Shown here in pieces: positions 54,556 to 62,460 of a stretch of DNA of 64,000 nucleotides. The DNA is from Verrucomicrobiales bacterium. GTDB taxonomy: Bacteria > Verrucomicrobiota > Verrucomicrobiia > Limisphaerales > CAIMTB01. Numbering within the stretch: the stretch's first letter is position 1; every line of letters starts with the position of its first letter. The notes under the pieces were generated by a model. That model saw only the letters and a list, made by a program, of their open reading frames with translations. It was not told the DNA's origin and ran no database searches. The stretch is from contig JAEUHG010000083.1 of NCBI GenBank assembly GCA_016795425.1, positions 28,106-92,105 on the forward strand, given 5' to 3'. The position numbers and the translations under genes were made by a program.

Positions 54556-56151
54556 TCAGCGAATGCCCTGGTTATTGCCGCCGATGGCGGCACCGCCGAA
54601 GCCCGAGCCGGTGTTGTTCCGGTTGCCTTGGTTTTGGGTCTGCGTCTGGCGGTTGTTCAATTGATTGTTGTTTTGGCGCTGAGTGTTTCGGGTGTTGCGT
54701 CCGGTGGTGGTGTTCTGGTTGGGGAAGAGCGTTTCGAGGACTTCCTGGACGGCCTGCGGATCGGAGTTTTCGACAGAATAGACGAAGACCTTCTGTTTTC
54801 GGGCGGGATCCGCGTCGAGTTGCTCGATCATCCGACCGATCTGCTCCATGAGATCGCGAGCGGCGCTGACGACGACGGAACCGGTGCGGAGGTCGGGCAC
54901 GGCGACGACGCGTGTTTGCTGGCGCATGCGCACGCTCTGATCATTGGCCGCATTGGCACCGCGATTGCCGCCGAAGCCGCCGAAAGGCCCGCCGCCGAAG
55001 CGCAATTGGCCGCCGCGGTTGTTGGCGTTCTGTTGGGAGGAACCGGTATCCTCGAACAGGCTGGTGAGGAGATCGGCCGTTTCCTGCGGATCGGCATACT
55101 TGAGACGGAAGACCCTGAGTTCGGTGATGTCCTCCACGTTGGTATCGATCTGGGTGATGACGCCCACGATGACGACCATTTGTTCTTCCGGAGCACTGAC
55201 CACGACGGAATTGCTGCGTTCGTCCGCGACGGCATTCACCTTGGGGGTGGGGGCGCGACTGCTGCCGGTGGAACCCGTGTTTCCGCCCGCGTCGCCGCCG
55301 CCACCACCGGGACCACCGCGGAACTGGGCAAGGAACCGGCCGGGGCCTCCCTGGTTGTTGTTTCCGGAGCGGGAGGTGTCCTGCTGCTGGAATAGGTCCT
55401 TTACCACGGTGGCAACGGCCTTGGCGTCCGCATAGCGGAGGGTGAAGACGCGGACGGAAGAAACGCTCGAGACGGCTGTGTCGAGGGCTTCAACGATCTC
55501 CGCCATTCGCCGAATGTTGGCTTGGGTGTCGGTGAGGACGAGGGCATTGCCGCCTTCGTTGGCGGTGAGCGTGGCGGAGGTGGAAAGGAGGGGTTGAAGA
55601 TCCTTCACCAACTGGACCGCACCAATGTAACGCACCGGAATGATCTGGGTGACGATGTCGTCGCTGCGCGGGATTTGGTCGGGGTCGTTGCCGCTGATGA
55701 CCGGGATGTCGCGCTTCTTGGCATCGTCGCGGCTCACGATGGTGAGGGTGCGCCCATTGCGGATGGCGGCGTAGCCATTCTTGTTGAGCACGGTATTGAG
55801 CAGCGTCACTGCCTCCTCCTTGGAGAGTGGCTGGTTGCTCCAAACATCGACGCGGCCCCGGACCTCGGTCTCCAGGTTGATGATGAACCCGGCGGCATCG
55901 CTCAGGTAATCGAGGACCATGTCCAGGGACACGCCGCGGAAGTTCATCCGAAGCCCCTTCTCGCCGTCGGGAAGCGGCGGGTTGGATGCGGGGGGCTGGG
56001 ACTGGACGTTGTCGGTGGGCGCCGGGGCCGTCGCGGCGGGGGTAGGCGTGTTGTCGCTGGCGGGGGTGGCGGGTTCCTGGGCGGCGAGGGCGGGAGCCAG
56101 GACGAGCCACAGAGCAGCGAGGGGCCCGCGGATGGTGGGGAAGGGATTCAT
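54556..56151 (-). CDS. Secretin N-domain (periplasmic ring) protein, N-terminal half of a split GspD
   Basis: 531 aa. The signal peptide (residues 1-24, 'ALWLVLAPALAAQE') is followed by a Pro/Ala/Thr-rich stretch. An N0/STN-like domain lies at about 67-140 ('LRMNFRGVSLDMVLDYLS'). Three secretin_N domains follow: 163-225 ('ALVLTDTQANIRRMAEIV'), 232-335 ('VFTLRYADAKAVATVVKDLF') and 342-450 ('VFRLKYADPQETADLLTSLF'), the last two with Gly/Asn-rich loops. Residues 453-480 are the first half of a fourth ('VFVYSVENSDPQAVQEVLET'), then a Gln/Asn-rich tail ends the protein. The second half of that domain opens the next protein. No barrel domain is present. It overlaps the GspC-like gene by 4 nt (ATGA). 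Confidence 0.92.
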   Translation of the reverse strand: MNPFPTIRGPLAALWLVLAPALAAQEPATPASDNTPTPAATAPAPTDNVQSQPPASNPPLPDGEKGLRMNFRGVSLDMVLDYLSDAAGFIINLETEVRGRVDVWSNQPLSKEEAVTLLNTVLNKNGYAAIRNGRTLTIVSRDDAKKRDIPVISGNDPDQIPRSDDIVTQIIPVRYIGAVQLVKDLQPLLSTSATLTANEGGNALVLTDTQANIRRMAEIVEALDTAVSSVSSVRVFTLRYADAKAVATVVKDLFQQQDTSRSGNNNQGGPGRFLAQFRGGPGGGGGDAGGNTGSTGSSRAPTPKVNAVADERSNSVVVSAPEEQMVVIVGVITQIDTNVEDITELRVFRLKYADPQETADLLTSLFEDTGSSQQNANNRGGQLRFGGGPFGGFGGNRGANAANDQSVRMRQQTRVVAVPDLRTGSVVVSAARDLMEQIGRMIEQLDADPARKQKVFVYSVENSDPQAVQEVLETLFPNQNTTTGRNTRNTQRQNNNQLNNRQTQTQNQGNRNNTGSGFGGAAIGGNNQGIR

Positions 56152-56846
56152 TTCAGTTCCTGTTCTCGTTGCTGCATCAGACGTTTCAAAACTTCGCTGG
56201 GATCGCTGGCCGGTGCGGAACCCGAAGTCGCGGCGGCCGTTCCACCGCCTTCGGAGGACCGGGATTCGCGCCGGTCCCGACCGTTGTCGGCGGAGGCGTC
56301 ACGGTCCCGACGGGAACCGCTGCTGCTCGAGGTCGGGCTGGCCGACGATTCGGTGCGGGCAGTGATTTCCCATTCGCCATCGTCCTCGCGCCGCAACTGG
56401 CTGTTCACCTTCAATTGAAGGGTCTTTTCACCCGACTGCAACTGGACGCCGGCGGGGGTGATTTCGCGGAGCGTGTAACCGGCGATGGTGCCGCCGGTTT
56501 TGAGCACCTTGCGGAACTCCGAGCTGCTGCCTTCGAAGAAGGCGAAGGTGCCCTTTTCGTAGCTCATGGTGCCGACGAGGGCGACGGTGTCGACGCGGGG
56601 AGGACGTCGTGTTTCGCGGCTGGCAGCCGGGCCGGTGCGGCCGGAGCGGCCGGCATTGAAGATGTTCCGTTCGGCGATCACGCGGTAGGTGGCGAAGTCG
56701 GATCGAGAGGCCGGGGTGGTGGGAGCCGCCGCGGGCGAGTTGGTGGGCTGCGCGGACGCGCCGGGGTCGCGGAGGATACCGGCGAGCAGGGCCGGCAGCA
56801 GGAGGCGCCGGAGTGCGGAAGCAAGCGTGGTGGCGCGCGGGTTCAT
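56148..56846 (-). CDS. GspC/PilP-like periplasmic component of the type II secretion system
   Basis: 232 aa from ATG 56846 ('MNPRATT'); the longer frame would run far into the upstream gene, and the ATGA overlap with it supports this start. The signal sequence is at about 10-32 ('LLLPALLAGI', 'ASAQ'). It lacks a clear retained TM helix, unlike enterobacterial GspC. Residues about 48-70 ('FATYRVIAERNIFNAGRSG') are the conserved start of the GspC homology region/PilP domain, which then runs to about 150 ('DTVALVGTMSYEKGTFAFFE', 'LREITPAGVQLQSG'). The last ~70 residues are low-complexity Ser/Arg/Asp. No PDZ domain. By position between GspM and the secretin it should link the inner-membrane platform to the secretin rings. 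Confidence 0.72.
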   Translation of the reverse strand: MNPRATTLASALRRLLLPALLAGILRDPGASAQPTNSPAAAPTTPASRSDFATYRVIAERNIFNAGRSGRTGPAASRETRRPPRVDTVALVGTMSYEKGTFAFFEGSSSEFRKVLKTGGTIAGYTLREITPAGVQLQSGEKTLQLKVNSQLRREDDGEWEITARTESSASPTSSSSGSRRDRDASADNGRDRRESRSSEGGGTAAATSGSAPASDPSEVLKRLMQQREQELK

Positions 56847-57388
56847 GATCCGGAGCCGGGGAGATGCAGCATCAGACCGCTGATCTGGAGACCGAGCGTG
56901 AGTTGCTGGGCTTCGTTGTCCCGGGTGCCGATTTCGATGGCCTCGATTTTCACAGCCAGGGGATCCGTTTCGATGAGGTACAGGAATCGGGTAAGGTTGG
57001 CGAGGCTGCCGAAGGCATCGACACGGCACTCGAGCGTGGTGTGGTCATCATCGAGCCGTTTCCACTGGGGTCGAACCGAGCCGACGCCCACGCCGCTTTC
57101 CTGGGACCAGCGATCGAAGGCTTTGAGCAACTGGCCTTCGGCAACGGAGATCTGGCGAGAGAGCGTATTGGTGCGGATCTGATCCCAGCGCTGCCGGATG
57201 CCAGTCTCTCGGTCGAGCAGGATTTGCCCCTGGGTCACCTGCTTGCTGAGGCGAGCAATGGTGTCGGTGCGGGACTTCCAACCCTTGATGAGGGGGCCGA
57301 GGATGAGTTGGTCGCCGATGAGGATCCCGAGCGCGGCGGCGGCGAGCCAGCCCAGCTTCCGTTGGCGGTCCTGAGGGTTCATGGTCAT
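56843..57388 (-). CDS. gspM: GspM/PilO-like inner-membrane component
   Basis: 181 aa from ATG 57388, whose ATGA overlaps the gspL stop; an ATG at 57382 is also possible. One TM helix at about 13-32 ('LGWLAAAALGILIGDQLILG'), then a coiled-coil stretch ('SRTDTIARLSKQVTQGQILL') and a small ferredoxin-like alpha/beta domain ('LLKAFDRWSQESGVGVGSV', 'FLYLIETDPLAVKIEAIEI'), which is the PilO/GspM plan. It probably pairs with GspL in the inner-membrane assembly platform. Assignment rests on size, topology and operon position more than on strict motifs. Confidence 0.78.
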   Translation of the reverse strand: MTMNPQDRQRKLGWLAAAALGILIGDQLILGPLIKGWKSRTDTIARLSKQVTQGQILLDRETGIRQRWDQIRTNTLSRQISVAEGQLLKAFDRWSQESGVGVGSVRPQWKRLDDDHTTLECRVDAFGSLANLTRFLYLIETDPLAVKIEAIEIGTRDNEAQQLTLGLQISGLMLHLPGSGS

Positions 57389-58821
57389 GGCTGGGCGCCT
57401 TCGTTCCACTGGAAATTGAAGGTGAATTCGACCGGTGCTTTGCCTCGCATCTGCTCGACTTTGACGTCGGCGACCTCGCGGGCCGCCCGCAGTTTTTCGA
57501 GAGTGGCGAGGAGCGCCTGACGGTCGCGCGCTGATCCGGAGCAGATCACCGTGGCGGGCGGCCGAATCTCGACCGATTTGGCGGAGACTGTGCCGTCCTC
57601 GGGAAACGACTCGGTCAGTCTTCGGAGCACCGCAAGGGATCGGAAGGAGTCGTCATCCCACGCCCGGAACTTCCGAATGTTCTGCTGGAGGGTCTCCAGT
57701 TCGGTGACTCTTTTGGCGACGGCGTTCCAGCGCGACTGCCAATGCCACAGGCGTATCTCCTGAACAAGGAAGGCGTTCCCGACGAGGACAGCGACCGCGG
57801 CGGCAACCGCGCCGATAGCGGCGACCTTTCGGTTGGAATAACGCGCCAGGAAGGCGGACCAGGGACTGACGCGGGGTGGAAGGAATTCGAGAGGCACCCT
57901 GGCATCCGCGATGAAGCGGAGAGCAGGGATCAGTGCGCGCGAGACGGGTGTGTTGTGGGGAACGGTCACCGCGAACTCGCCGGTGGGAAGGTGTCGAAGA
58001 TGCTGGGTCGCGGGGCCCCAGAAGTCGGCAGCCGTCGGCAGCGTCTCGAAGAGTTCCGCGGCTGTCTCATTGTCTCCGACAACCATCACCTGGTGGAGCG
58101 CGTCACGCAGGTCGGCCGGGATCTGGCCGAGAGTCACCCGCAGTTCGCGGCGGAGTTGCTCGATGTCGAGCTGTTTGGCACCGCTTTCGAAATCGTAGAC
58201 GCCATCCAGGGTGCGAAGCAGGGCCAGACCGCCTTCGGGGGCGAGGACGACGAGGTCGATGTTTCGGTCGCCGGGCATCAGGGCCAGGATGGGGGGTTGG
58301 GACTTGTTCGGGCGCCAGAGGGAGGGCAGTGCCGGCGAGAATGAGACCGGCCGGAGGCGCGCGGCGACGAGGGCCTTTTCAAGTCGGTGGACGTGGTCGC
58401 GCGGAACCGCGACGAGGGTGGCGTAGGCATCGCCGGAGGGAGTGCGGAGGCGCGTTTGTGCCGTGATCAATGTCTCCGGGTGGAACGGGAATCCTTGCTC
58501 GGCCTCGAGTTGAACCAGGCTTTCGAGGTCTTCGGGAGGAAGCTCGGGAAGTCGGACCTGCAATGTCAGGAGCCACTGGATCGGCAGGCTCACCGTGCAG
58601 CGGCGTTCCTTGATGCCGGCTTCGTCCAGTGCCTTGCGGATGGCGAGGCCGAGAAGCTCAGGGCTATCGGAGAGCGGTTCGAGGGAGAGCGGGACGGTCA
58701 GCGTCTTCAGAATCTCGACCGAACCGTTGGTCCGGCGCAGCAGGATGGCTTCCAGGCGGTCGGCATCGAAAGCGAGGCCGAGCAGGGTCGTGCCGCTGCG
58801 AGTTTTGGGGTGGGCTTTCAT
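57385..58821 (-). CDS. gspL: GspL/PilM-PilN-like assembly platform protein
   Basis: 478 aa from ATG 58821, whose ATGA overlaps the gspK stop. The cytosolic N-terminal part (about 10-300) is an actin-like PilM/GspL domain ('LLGLAFDADRLEAILLRR', 'LDEAGIKERRCTVSLPIQWL', 'LVQLEAEQGFPFHPE'). A single TM lies at about 330-352 ('VAAIGAVAAAVAVLVGNAFL'). The C-terminal periplasmic part (about 355-478) is PilN/fimbrial-assembly-like ('RLTESFPEDGTVSAKSVEI'). The layout equals a fused PilM-PilN, as in GspL. It should recruit the GspE ATPase whose 3' end lies at the right edge of the window. Confidence 0.85.
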   Translation of the reverse strand: MKAHPKTRSGTTLLGLAFDADRLEAILLRRTNGSVEILKTLTVPLSLEPLSDSPELLGLAIRKALDEAGIKERRCTVSLPIQWLLTLQVRLPELPPEDLESLVQLEAEQGFPFHPETLITAQTRLRTPSGDAYATLVAVPRDHVHRLEKALVAARLRPVSFSPALPSLWRPNKSQPPILALMPGDRNIDLVVLAPEGGLALLRTLDGVYDFESGAKQLDIEQLRRELRVTLGQIPADLRDALHQVMVVGDNETAAELFETLPTAADFWGPATQHLRHLPTGEFAVTVPHNTPVSRALIPALRFIADARVPLEFLPPRVSPWSAFLARYSNRKVAAIGAVAAAVAVLVGNAFLVQEIRLWHWQSRWNAVAKRVTELETLQQNIRKFRAWDDDSFRSLAVLRRLTESFPEDGTVSAKSVEIRPPATVICSGSARDRQALLATLEKLRAAREVADVKVEQMRGKAPVEFTFNFQWNEGAQP

Positions 58822-60164
58822 CGGCGGTTCTGCAGGGCGAGGAGGCGTTGGGCACGCAACGGGGCGCCCAGAGGCCAACCGCGGTCGGTAAGATCGCGCC
58901 GCGCGGCGATGCGTGGGGTCGCACCGGCCAGGTCGCAGACATAACGGCTGCGGCGAAACCCGCGGTCGTGATGGCCCACGCCAACGATGTCCGCGGTGAA
59001 CTGATAGGAATGACCGGTGAGATAGGGGCCGGCCTCGATCGCCTGTTCGGTGTCGAGAATTTCGGTGACCCAGGCGATCGAGGGGGTGCGCGGATCGTTG
59101 GAGGCCCGGCGTGCCACCAGGGAAGGGGCGCGCTCGGTGCCGATGCCGGGGATGCAGGCGAGAACGGGTTCCGGGGCGGTGTTGACGTTAATGAGACCGG
59201 CGAGGGAATTAGTTCCGGCGACCATGACATTGGTTTCGATGAGCGCGAGTTCCGCGGCGGTCATCTGGCTGCGAATATAGAACTCGAGCACGCTGCGGAA
59301 GCCGGTCGCGGGGTTGCCCAGCTGGCGCAGAATCGCGTTGGCGCGATCCGTGGAGAGCTTTTCCTGGAGCAGAGTGGCGAGCGCTTGATTGTCGTTGGAA
59401 GCGAGATCGACCCGGTTGGACCCGTCGCCGGTGGTGGTGGGTTGGTAACTCCACACCGTGGTGTACTCGATCAATCCGGGATCGAGACGGCCGTCGCGGT
59501 TGTCGGCGGGCGGCGATTCGTCACCATCGTTTTCGTTCGGATCCAGGACCCCGTTGAGGTTCGAGTCTTCGCCGTACAGAATCTCGGAGGTCATGCCGTA
59601 AACCAATCGAAGCTCCTCCACGGATTCGAACGGCGAGTTTTTGCACCGGTAGGGCATGGGGAGGCGCAGGTAGAGGTCGTCTTCGGCACCGCCCTCGGAG
59701 GCCGTGCTGTCGGAGTCACGCCAATCCACGATGGCCGCGGCCAATTGCGGCGTCATTCGTGGCAGCCACTGCAGCATTTCCGCGGTGGCGGTGTTGAGAT
59801 TGATACGCGACGTTTCGTCGGTGAGTCCGAAGACGGGTGTGGTGGGGGTGGATCCGGAGGAGGTGGTGAGAGACCGGCCGACGATCCAGAAAGTGGCGTC
59901 GCCCACGGGTGCGCCGTCACTGCGGTAGGTGATGGGATCAGGCAAAGCCCCCGGGGTCTCGGCGGTGGCGAGAATGTTGGTGAGGTAACGCACGGCGCCA
60001 TCGATGGCGAGTTGGGCGCTGGAAGCGGCGACGCGGTTGTCGGCGGTTCGGAGGTTCAGACTGGTGGTATGCGCGAAGTACAGCGCCATGCTGACCAGCC
60101 CGAAGGTGACCCAAAGCACGACGATGAGGACTGAACCCCGATTGGAAGGCGGTGCCAGGATCAT
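58818..60164 (-). CDS. gspK: GspK minor pseudopilin
   Basis: 448 aa from ATG 60164 (ATGA overlap with gspJ). The N-terminus 'NRGSVLIVVLWVTFGL' is the class III signal of GspK, which lacks the usual Glu+5 of other pseudopilins. The large alpha-domain is present twice-fold in the helix-hairpin-helix style ('INLNTATAEMLQWLPRM', 'INVNTAPEPVLACIPGIG'), the family mark. Between them is a calcium-loop-like 'EDSNLNGVLDPNENDGD'. Longer than the E. coli protein by about 120 residues because of the Asp-rich insert. In known systems GspK caps the pseudopilus tip with GspI and GspJ, which are encoded right upstream. Confidence 0.92.
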   Translation of the reverse strand: MILAPPSNRGSVLIVVLWVTFGLVSMALYFAHTTSLNLRTADNRVAASSAQLAIDGAVRYLTNILATAETPGALPDPITYRSDGAPVGDATFWIVGRSLTTSSGSTPTTPVFGLTDETSRINLNTATAEMLQWLPRMTPQLAAAIVDWRDSDSTASEGGAEDDLYLRLPMPYRCKNSPFESVEELRLVYGMTSEILYGEDSNLNGVLDPNENDGDESPPADNRDGRLDPGLIEYTTVWSYQPTTTGDGSNRVDLASNDNQALATLLQEKLSTDRANAILRQLGNPATGFRSVLEFYIRSQMTAAELALIETNVMVAGTNSLAGLINVNTAPEPVLACIPGIGTERAPSLVARRASNDPRTPSIAWVTEILDTEQAIEAGPYLTGHSYQFTADIVGVGHHDRGFRRSRYVCDLAGATPRIAARRDLTDRGWPLGAPLRAQRLLALQNRR

Positions 60165-60892
60165 GGCGCACCTCCGGCGCTCCCGCCATCGGCGGAGGAC
60201 TGGGAGGTTTGATTGGTCTGGGCTTCCACCAGTATGGGGACGACCAGTTCCACCGGTTCTGGCAGGTCGCCATAGCGGGTCGTGGCGGAGGGTTGGAGTT
60301 CGACTCTGATGGCCCGAGGAAGCGCGGGGGTCTGCGACGAGCTGTCCCAGGTTGTCCACCATTGGGTGCCGTCATAGAAACTGAAGGTCAGGGAATCGAC
60401 GCCATCCATCAGCCATTCGTCGTTGAACTCATCCATACCGGACGGGAGCAGATTGCGGACCACGGATCGGACGAGGGCACGACCTTGGCCGCGGTTGGTG
60501 CTGCTGCTGGTGGCATCCGTGAGCAGGTAGGAGACCTTCTGCACCTCGGCCCATGGCGTCGTGTCGTCGATGCGTCCGGTCGCGGTGCGGAATTCCGGAC
60601 TGGCGAGGCCGGGGCGGACGGCGGTGTTGGTGGGGGTGGTTTGGAGCACGCCACCCAAGGTGCCGCCGGGAGGCACGAGATTGGCGAGGTCCCGTTGGAT
60701 GATGGTCAGCGCGCGTTGAAGGGGTTGAGCGGCTTCGAAACTTTCGATGGAACGTTCACGAAGGCGCAGGGCGGAGTAGAACAGACCGTTCACGGCCACC
60801 AACACCACGGCGGCGATGGCGAGTGCCAGGATGACTTCGATCAGCGTGAAGCCTCCTGGGGGTTGGCTGGGAGATGAACGGAGCGGCCTCAT
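60161..60892 (-). CDS. gspJ: GspJ minor pseudopilin
   Basis: 243 aa, ATG 60892 overlapping the gspI stop (ATGA). A short basic leader ends in 'PPGG', the prepilin peptidase site, followed by 'FTLIEVILALAIAAVVLVAV' with Glu at +5. The globular part has the GspJ features 'LQRALTIIQRDLANLVPPGG' and 'MDGVDSLTFSFYDGTQWW'. The C-terminus is Ser/Gly-rich. Part of the pseudopilus tip complex with GspI and GspK. Confidence 0.92.
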   Translation of the reverse strand: MRPLRSSPSQPPGGFTLIEVILALAIAAVVLVAVNGLFYSALRLRERSIESFEAAQPLQRALTIIQRDLANLVPPGGTLGGVLQTTPTNTAVRPGLASPEFRTATGRIDDTTPWAEVQKVSYLLTDATSSSTNRGQGRALVRSVVRNLLPSGMDEFNDEWLMDGVDSLTFSFYDGTQWWTTWDSSSQTPALPRAIRVELQPSATTRYGDLPEPVELVVPILVEAQTNQTSQSSADGGSAGGAP

Positions 60893-61320
60893 AGACTATT
60901 CGGGCCGACCAAGGTGCTCAGGCGAAGATCATACTCCTGGCCCTGGATTCGGTACTCGACCGTGACCGTGATCACGCGCATGGAGCCGTCGAGCCAGGCT
61001 TCGGATCGGAGCGACCAATCGTAGTCGCTGCCATCCTGATGGGTGGAACCGCGAGGCAGTCCGGCCCCACCCTGGTTGGAGACCAGCCATTCGTTGAGCA
61101 CGCGTTCGCCGATGCGGGCGGCGACGGCTTTCCGCTGACCCACCTGGCCGGCGAGCGACGCGACGCGAAGACCGCCGACGGCGACCGGGATCACGATGGC
61201 AAGAAAAGCCAAGGCGGCGAGGACTTCGGCCAGGGTGAAGCCACGGAGGCGGCCCCGTTGCTGTTGTTGCCAGGAGGAGCCAGGGCATCGATGGGAAGCC
61301 CGGTTACCGGAGAGGGTCAC
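60889..61320 (-). CDS. gspI: GspI minor pseudopilin
   Basis: 143 aa from GTG 61320, whose GTGA overlaps the gspH stop. The long leader (27 residues, Gln- and Arg-rich) ends before 'GFTLAEVLAALAFLAIVIPV', with Glu at +5. 'VAARIGERVLNEWLVSNQGG' resembles the GspI segment that contains the conserved 'A..A.N' helix. Small C-terminal beta-domain. The GTG start is chosen because of the overlap; no downstream Met precedes the cleavage site. Confidence 0.88.
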   Translation of the reverse strand: MTLSGNRASHRCPGSSWQQQQRGRLRGFTLAEVLAALAFLAIVIPVAVGGLRVASLAGQVGQRKAVAARIGERVLNEWLVSNQGGAGLPRGSTHQDGSDYDWSLRSEAWLDGSMRVITVTVEYRIQGQEYDLRLSTLVGPNSL

Positions 61321-61946
61321 AGGGGTTCCTCCGATCGAAGTTCATACGCCAGGCGGTTGGTGGCCTGGACGAGCCAGGTGGTTTCAAGCTCGCCCTGGCG
61401 CAGGGTGATCCGTGTCGGGCTGTCGGGATCAATGGAACCATCGGGTCGGAATCCGATACGTTCCACCCCGGCGAGGCGCGAACCCTGCTGGCTGACGGTG
61501 GGTGCGCGGAGGGTGGGTTCCGGAACCGTCACGGTGGTGGCCGACTGGACATTGACCTGTCCGAAGCCGGATCGCATGGACGCGCGCCGGTCGGTGTCGG
61601 CTTCAAGGGTGAGGTCGTCGTCGAGTTTGTACTCACGGGCGAGGCCGTCATCGTCGAGGGCGAAGCCGCTGGCGGGTTCCAGGCCGTAGCGTCCGGACCG
61701 TTCGTCGATCCACAGAATCATGGGAATGCCCTCGGAGACCGCGCGGCTTTGGCCGTAGCGGGTGAGGGCGAGTAGGCGACGCGCTTCGGCATCGAGAACG
61801 CGACCTTGGAAGAATCGCTTCAGGGCGGGAAACGTGACGCCGAGGGCGACGACCAGGATCGCCATGACGAGGATGAGCTCGATCAAGGTGAACCCCGCAG
61901 TTCCGAGGAGGGAACGACTGGGTCGAAGTGGCGGCATGGTGCGCAT
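61317..61946 (-). CDS. gspH: GspH minor pseudopilin
   Basis: 209 aa. Leader of 18 residues, then 'GFTLIELILVMAILVVALGV' with the +5 Glu. The following 'FPALKRFFQGRVLDAEARRL' and 'LALTRYGQSRAVSEGIPMIL' are typical GspH segments, and the C-terminal beta-sandwich ends 'GELETTWLVQATNRLAYE'. Starts 28 nt after gspG. Its stop overlaps the gspI GTG. Confidence 0.9.
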   Translation of the reverse strand: MRTMPPLRPSRSLLGTAGFTLIELILVMAILVVALGVTFPALKRFFQGRVLDAEARRLLALTRYGQSRAVSEGIPMILWIDERSGRYGLEPASGFALDDDGLAREYKLDDDLTLEADTDRRASMRSGFGQVNVQSATTVTVPEPTLRAPTVSQQGSRLAGVERIGFRPDGSIDPDSPTRITLRQGELETTWLVQATNRLAYELRSEEPL

Positions 61947-61973
61947 GAAGGCCTTCCCTCGGCGGGCGAGGTC

Positions 61974-62441
61974 CTACTTCGAGGCGGTCTGCCAGTTGGC
62001 GATGTCGTCGTCGGTGCCGTCGCGTCCATCAGGTCCAATCGAAGACAGGTCGTAGGACTTGTTGTTGCGACGGCCAGGGCATTCGTAGAGGTACGGTTGA
62101 TTCCAAGGATCCACGGGGATCTCACCCTTGAGATAGGGTCCTTTCCAGTTCTTGGAATCGCGGGGTTCCTGGACCAGGGCCTGGAGGCCGTCCTTGCCCA
62201 GAGGATACGAACCCATATCGACCTCGTAGGCATCGAGGGCGGTGCCGAAGGTGGCGATCTGGGATTGGGCGGCGGTGACGCGAGCCTGCTCGGTGCGACC
62301 GGAGAACTTGGGTACGACGATGGCTGCCAGGATGCCGAGAATGGCGAGGACCAGGAGCAGCTCAATGAGGGTGAAACCGGCGGCGGCTGTGGACGCGCGG
62401 CGGCGGACCGGAGGGGTGGGGAGGAGGGAGGGGAGTCTCAT
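61974..62441 (-). CDS. gspG: GspG major pseudopilin
   Basis: 155 aa from ATG 62441; the frame is open upstream, but only this start gives the short basic leader ending 'AAAG' before 'FTLIELLLVLAILGILAAIV'. The Glu+5 is present. Then 'PLGKDGLQALVQEPRDSKNW', 'GPYLKGEIPVDPWNQPYLYE' and the calcium-binding C-terminus 'GPDGRDGTDDDIANW' follow. All are signatures of the major T2SS pseudopilin, at the usual length. It forms the shaft of the pseudopilus. Confidence 0.96.
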   Translation of the reverse strand: MRLPSLLPTPPVRRRASTAAAGFTLIELLLVLAILGILAAIVVPKFSGRTEQARVTAAQSQIATFGTALDAYEVDMGSYPLGKDGLQALVQEPRDSKNWKGPYLKGEIPVDPWNQPYLYECPGRRNNKSYDLSSIGPDGRDGTDDDIANWQTASK

Positions 62442-62460
62442 AGGATGCGTCTGGGGCAGT

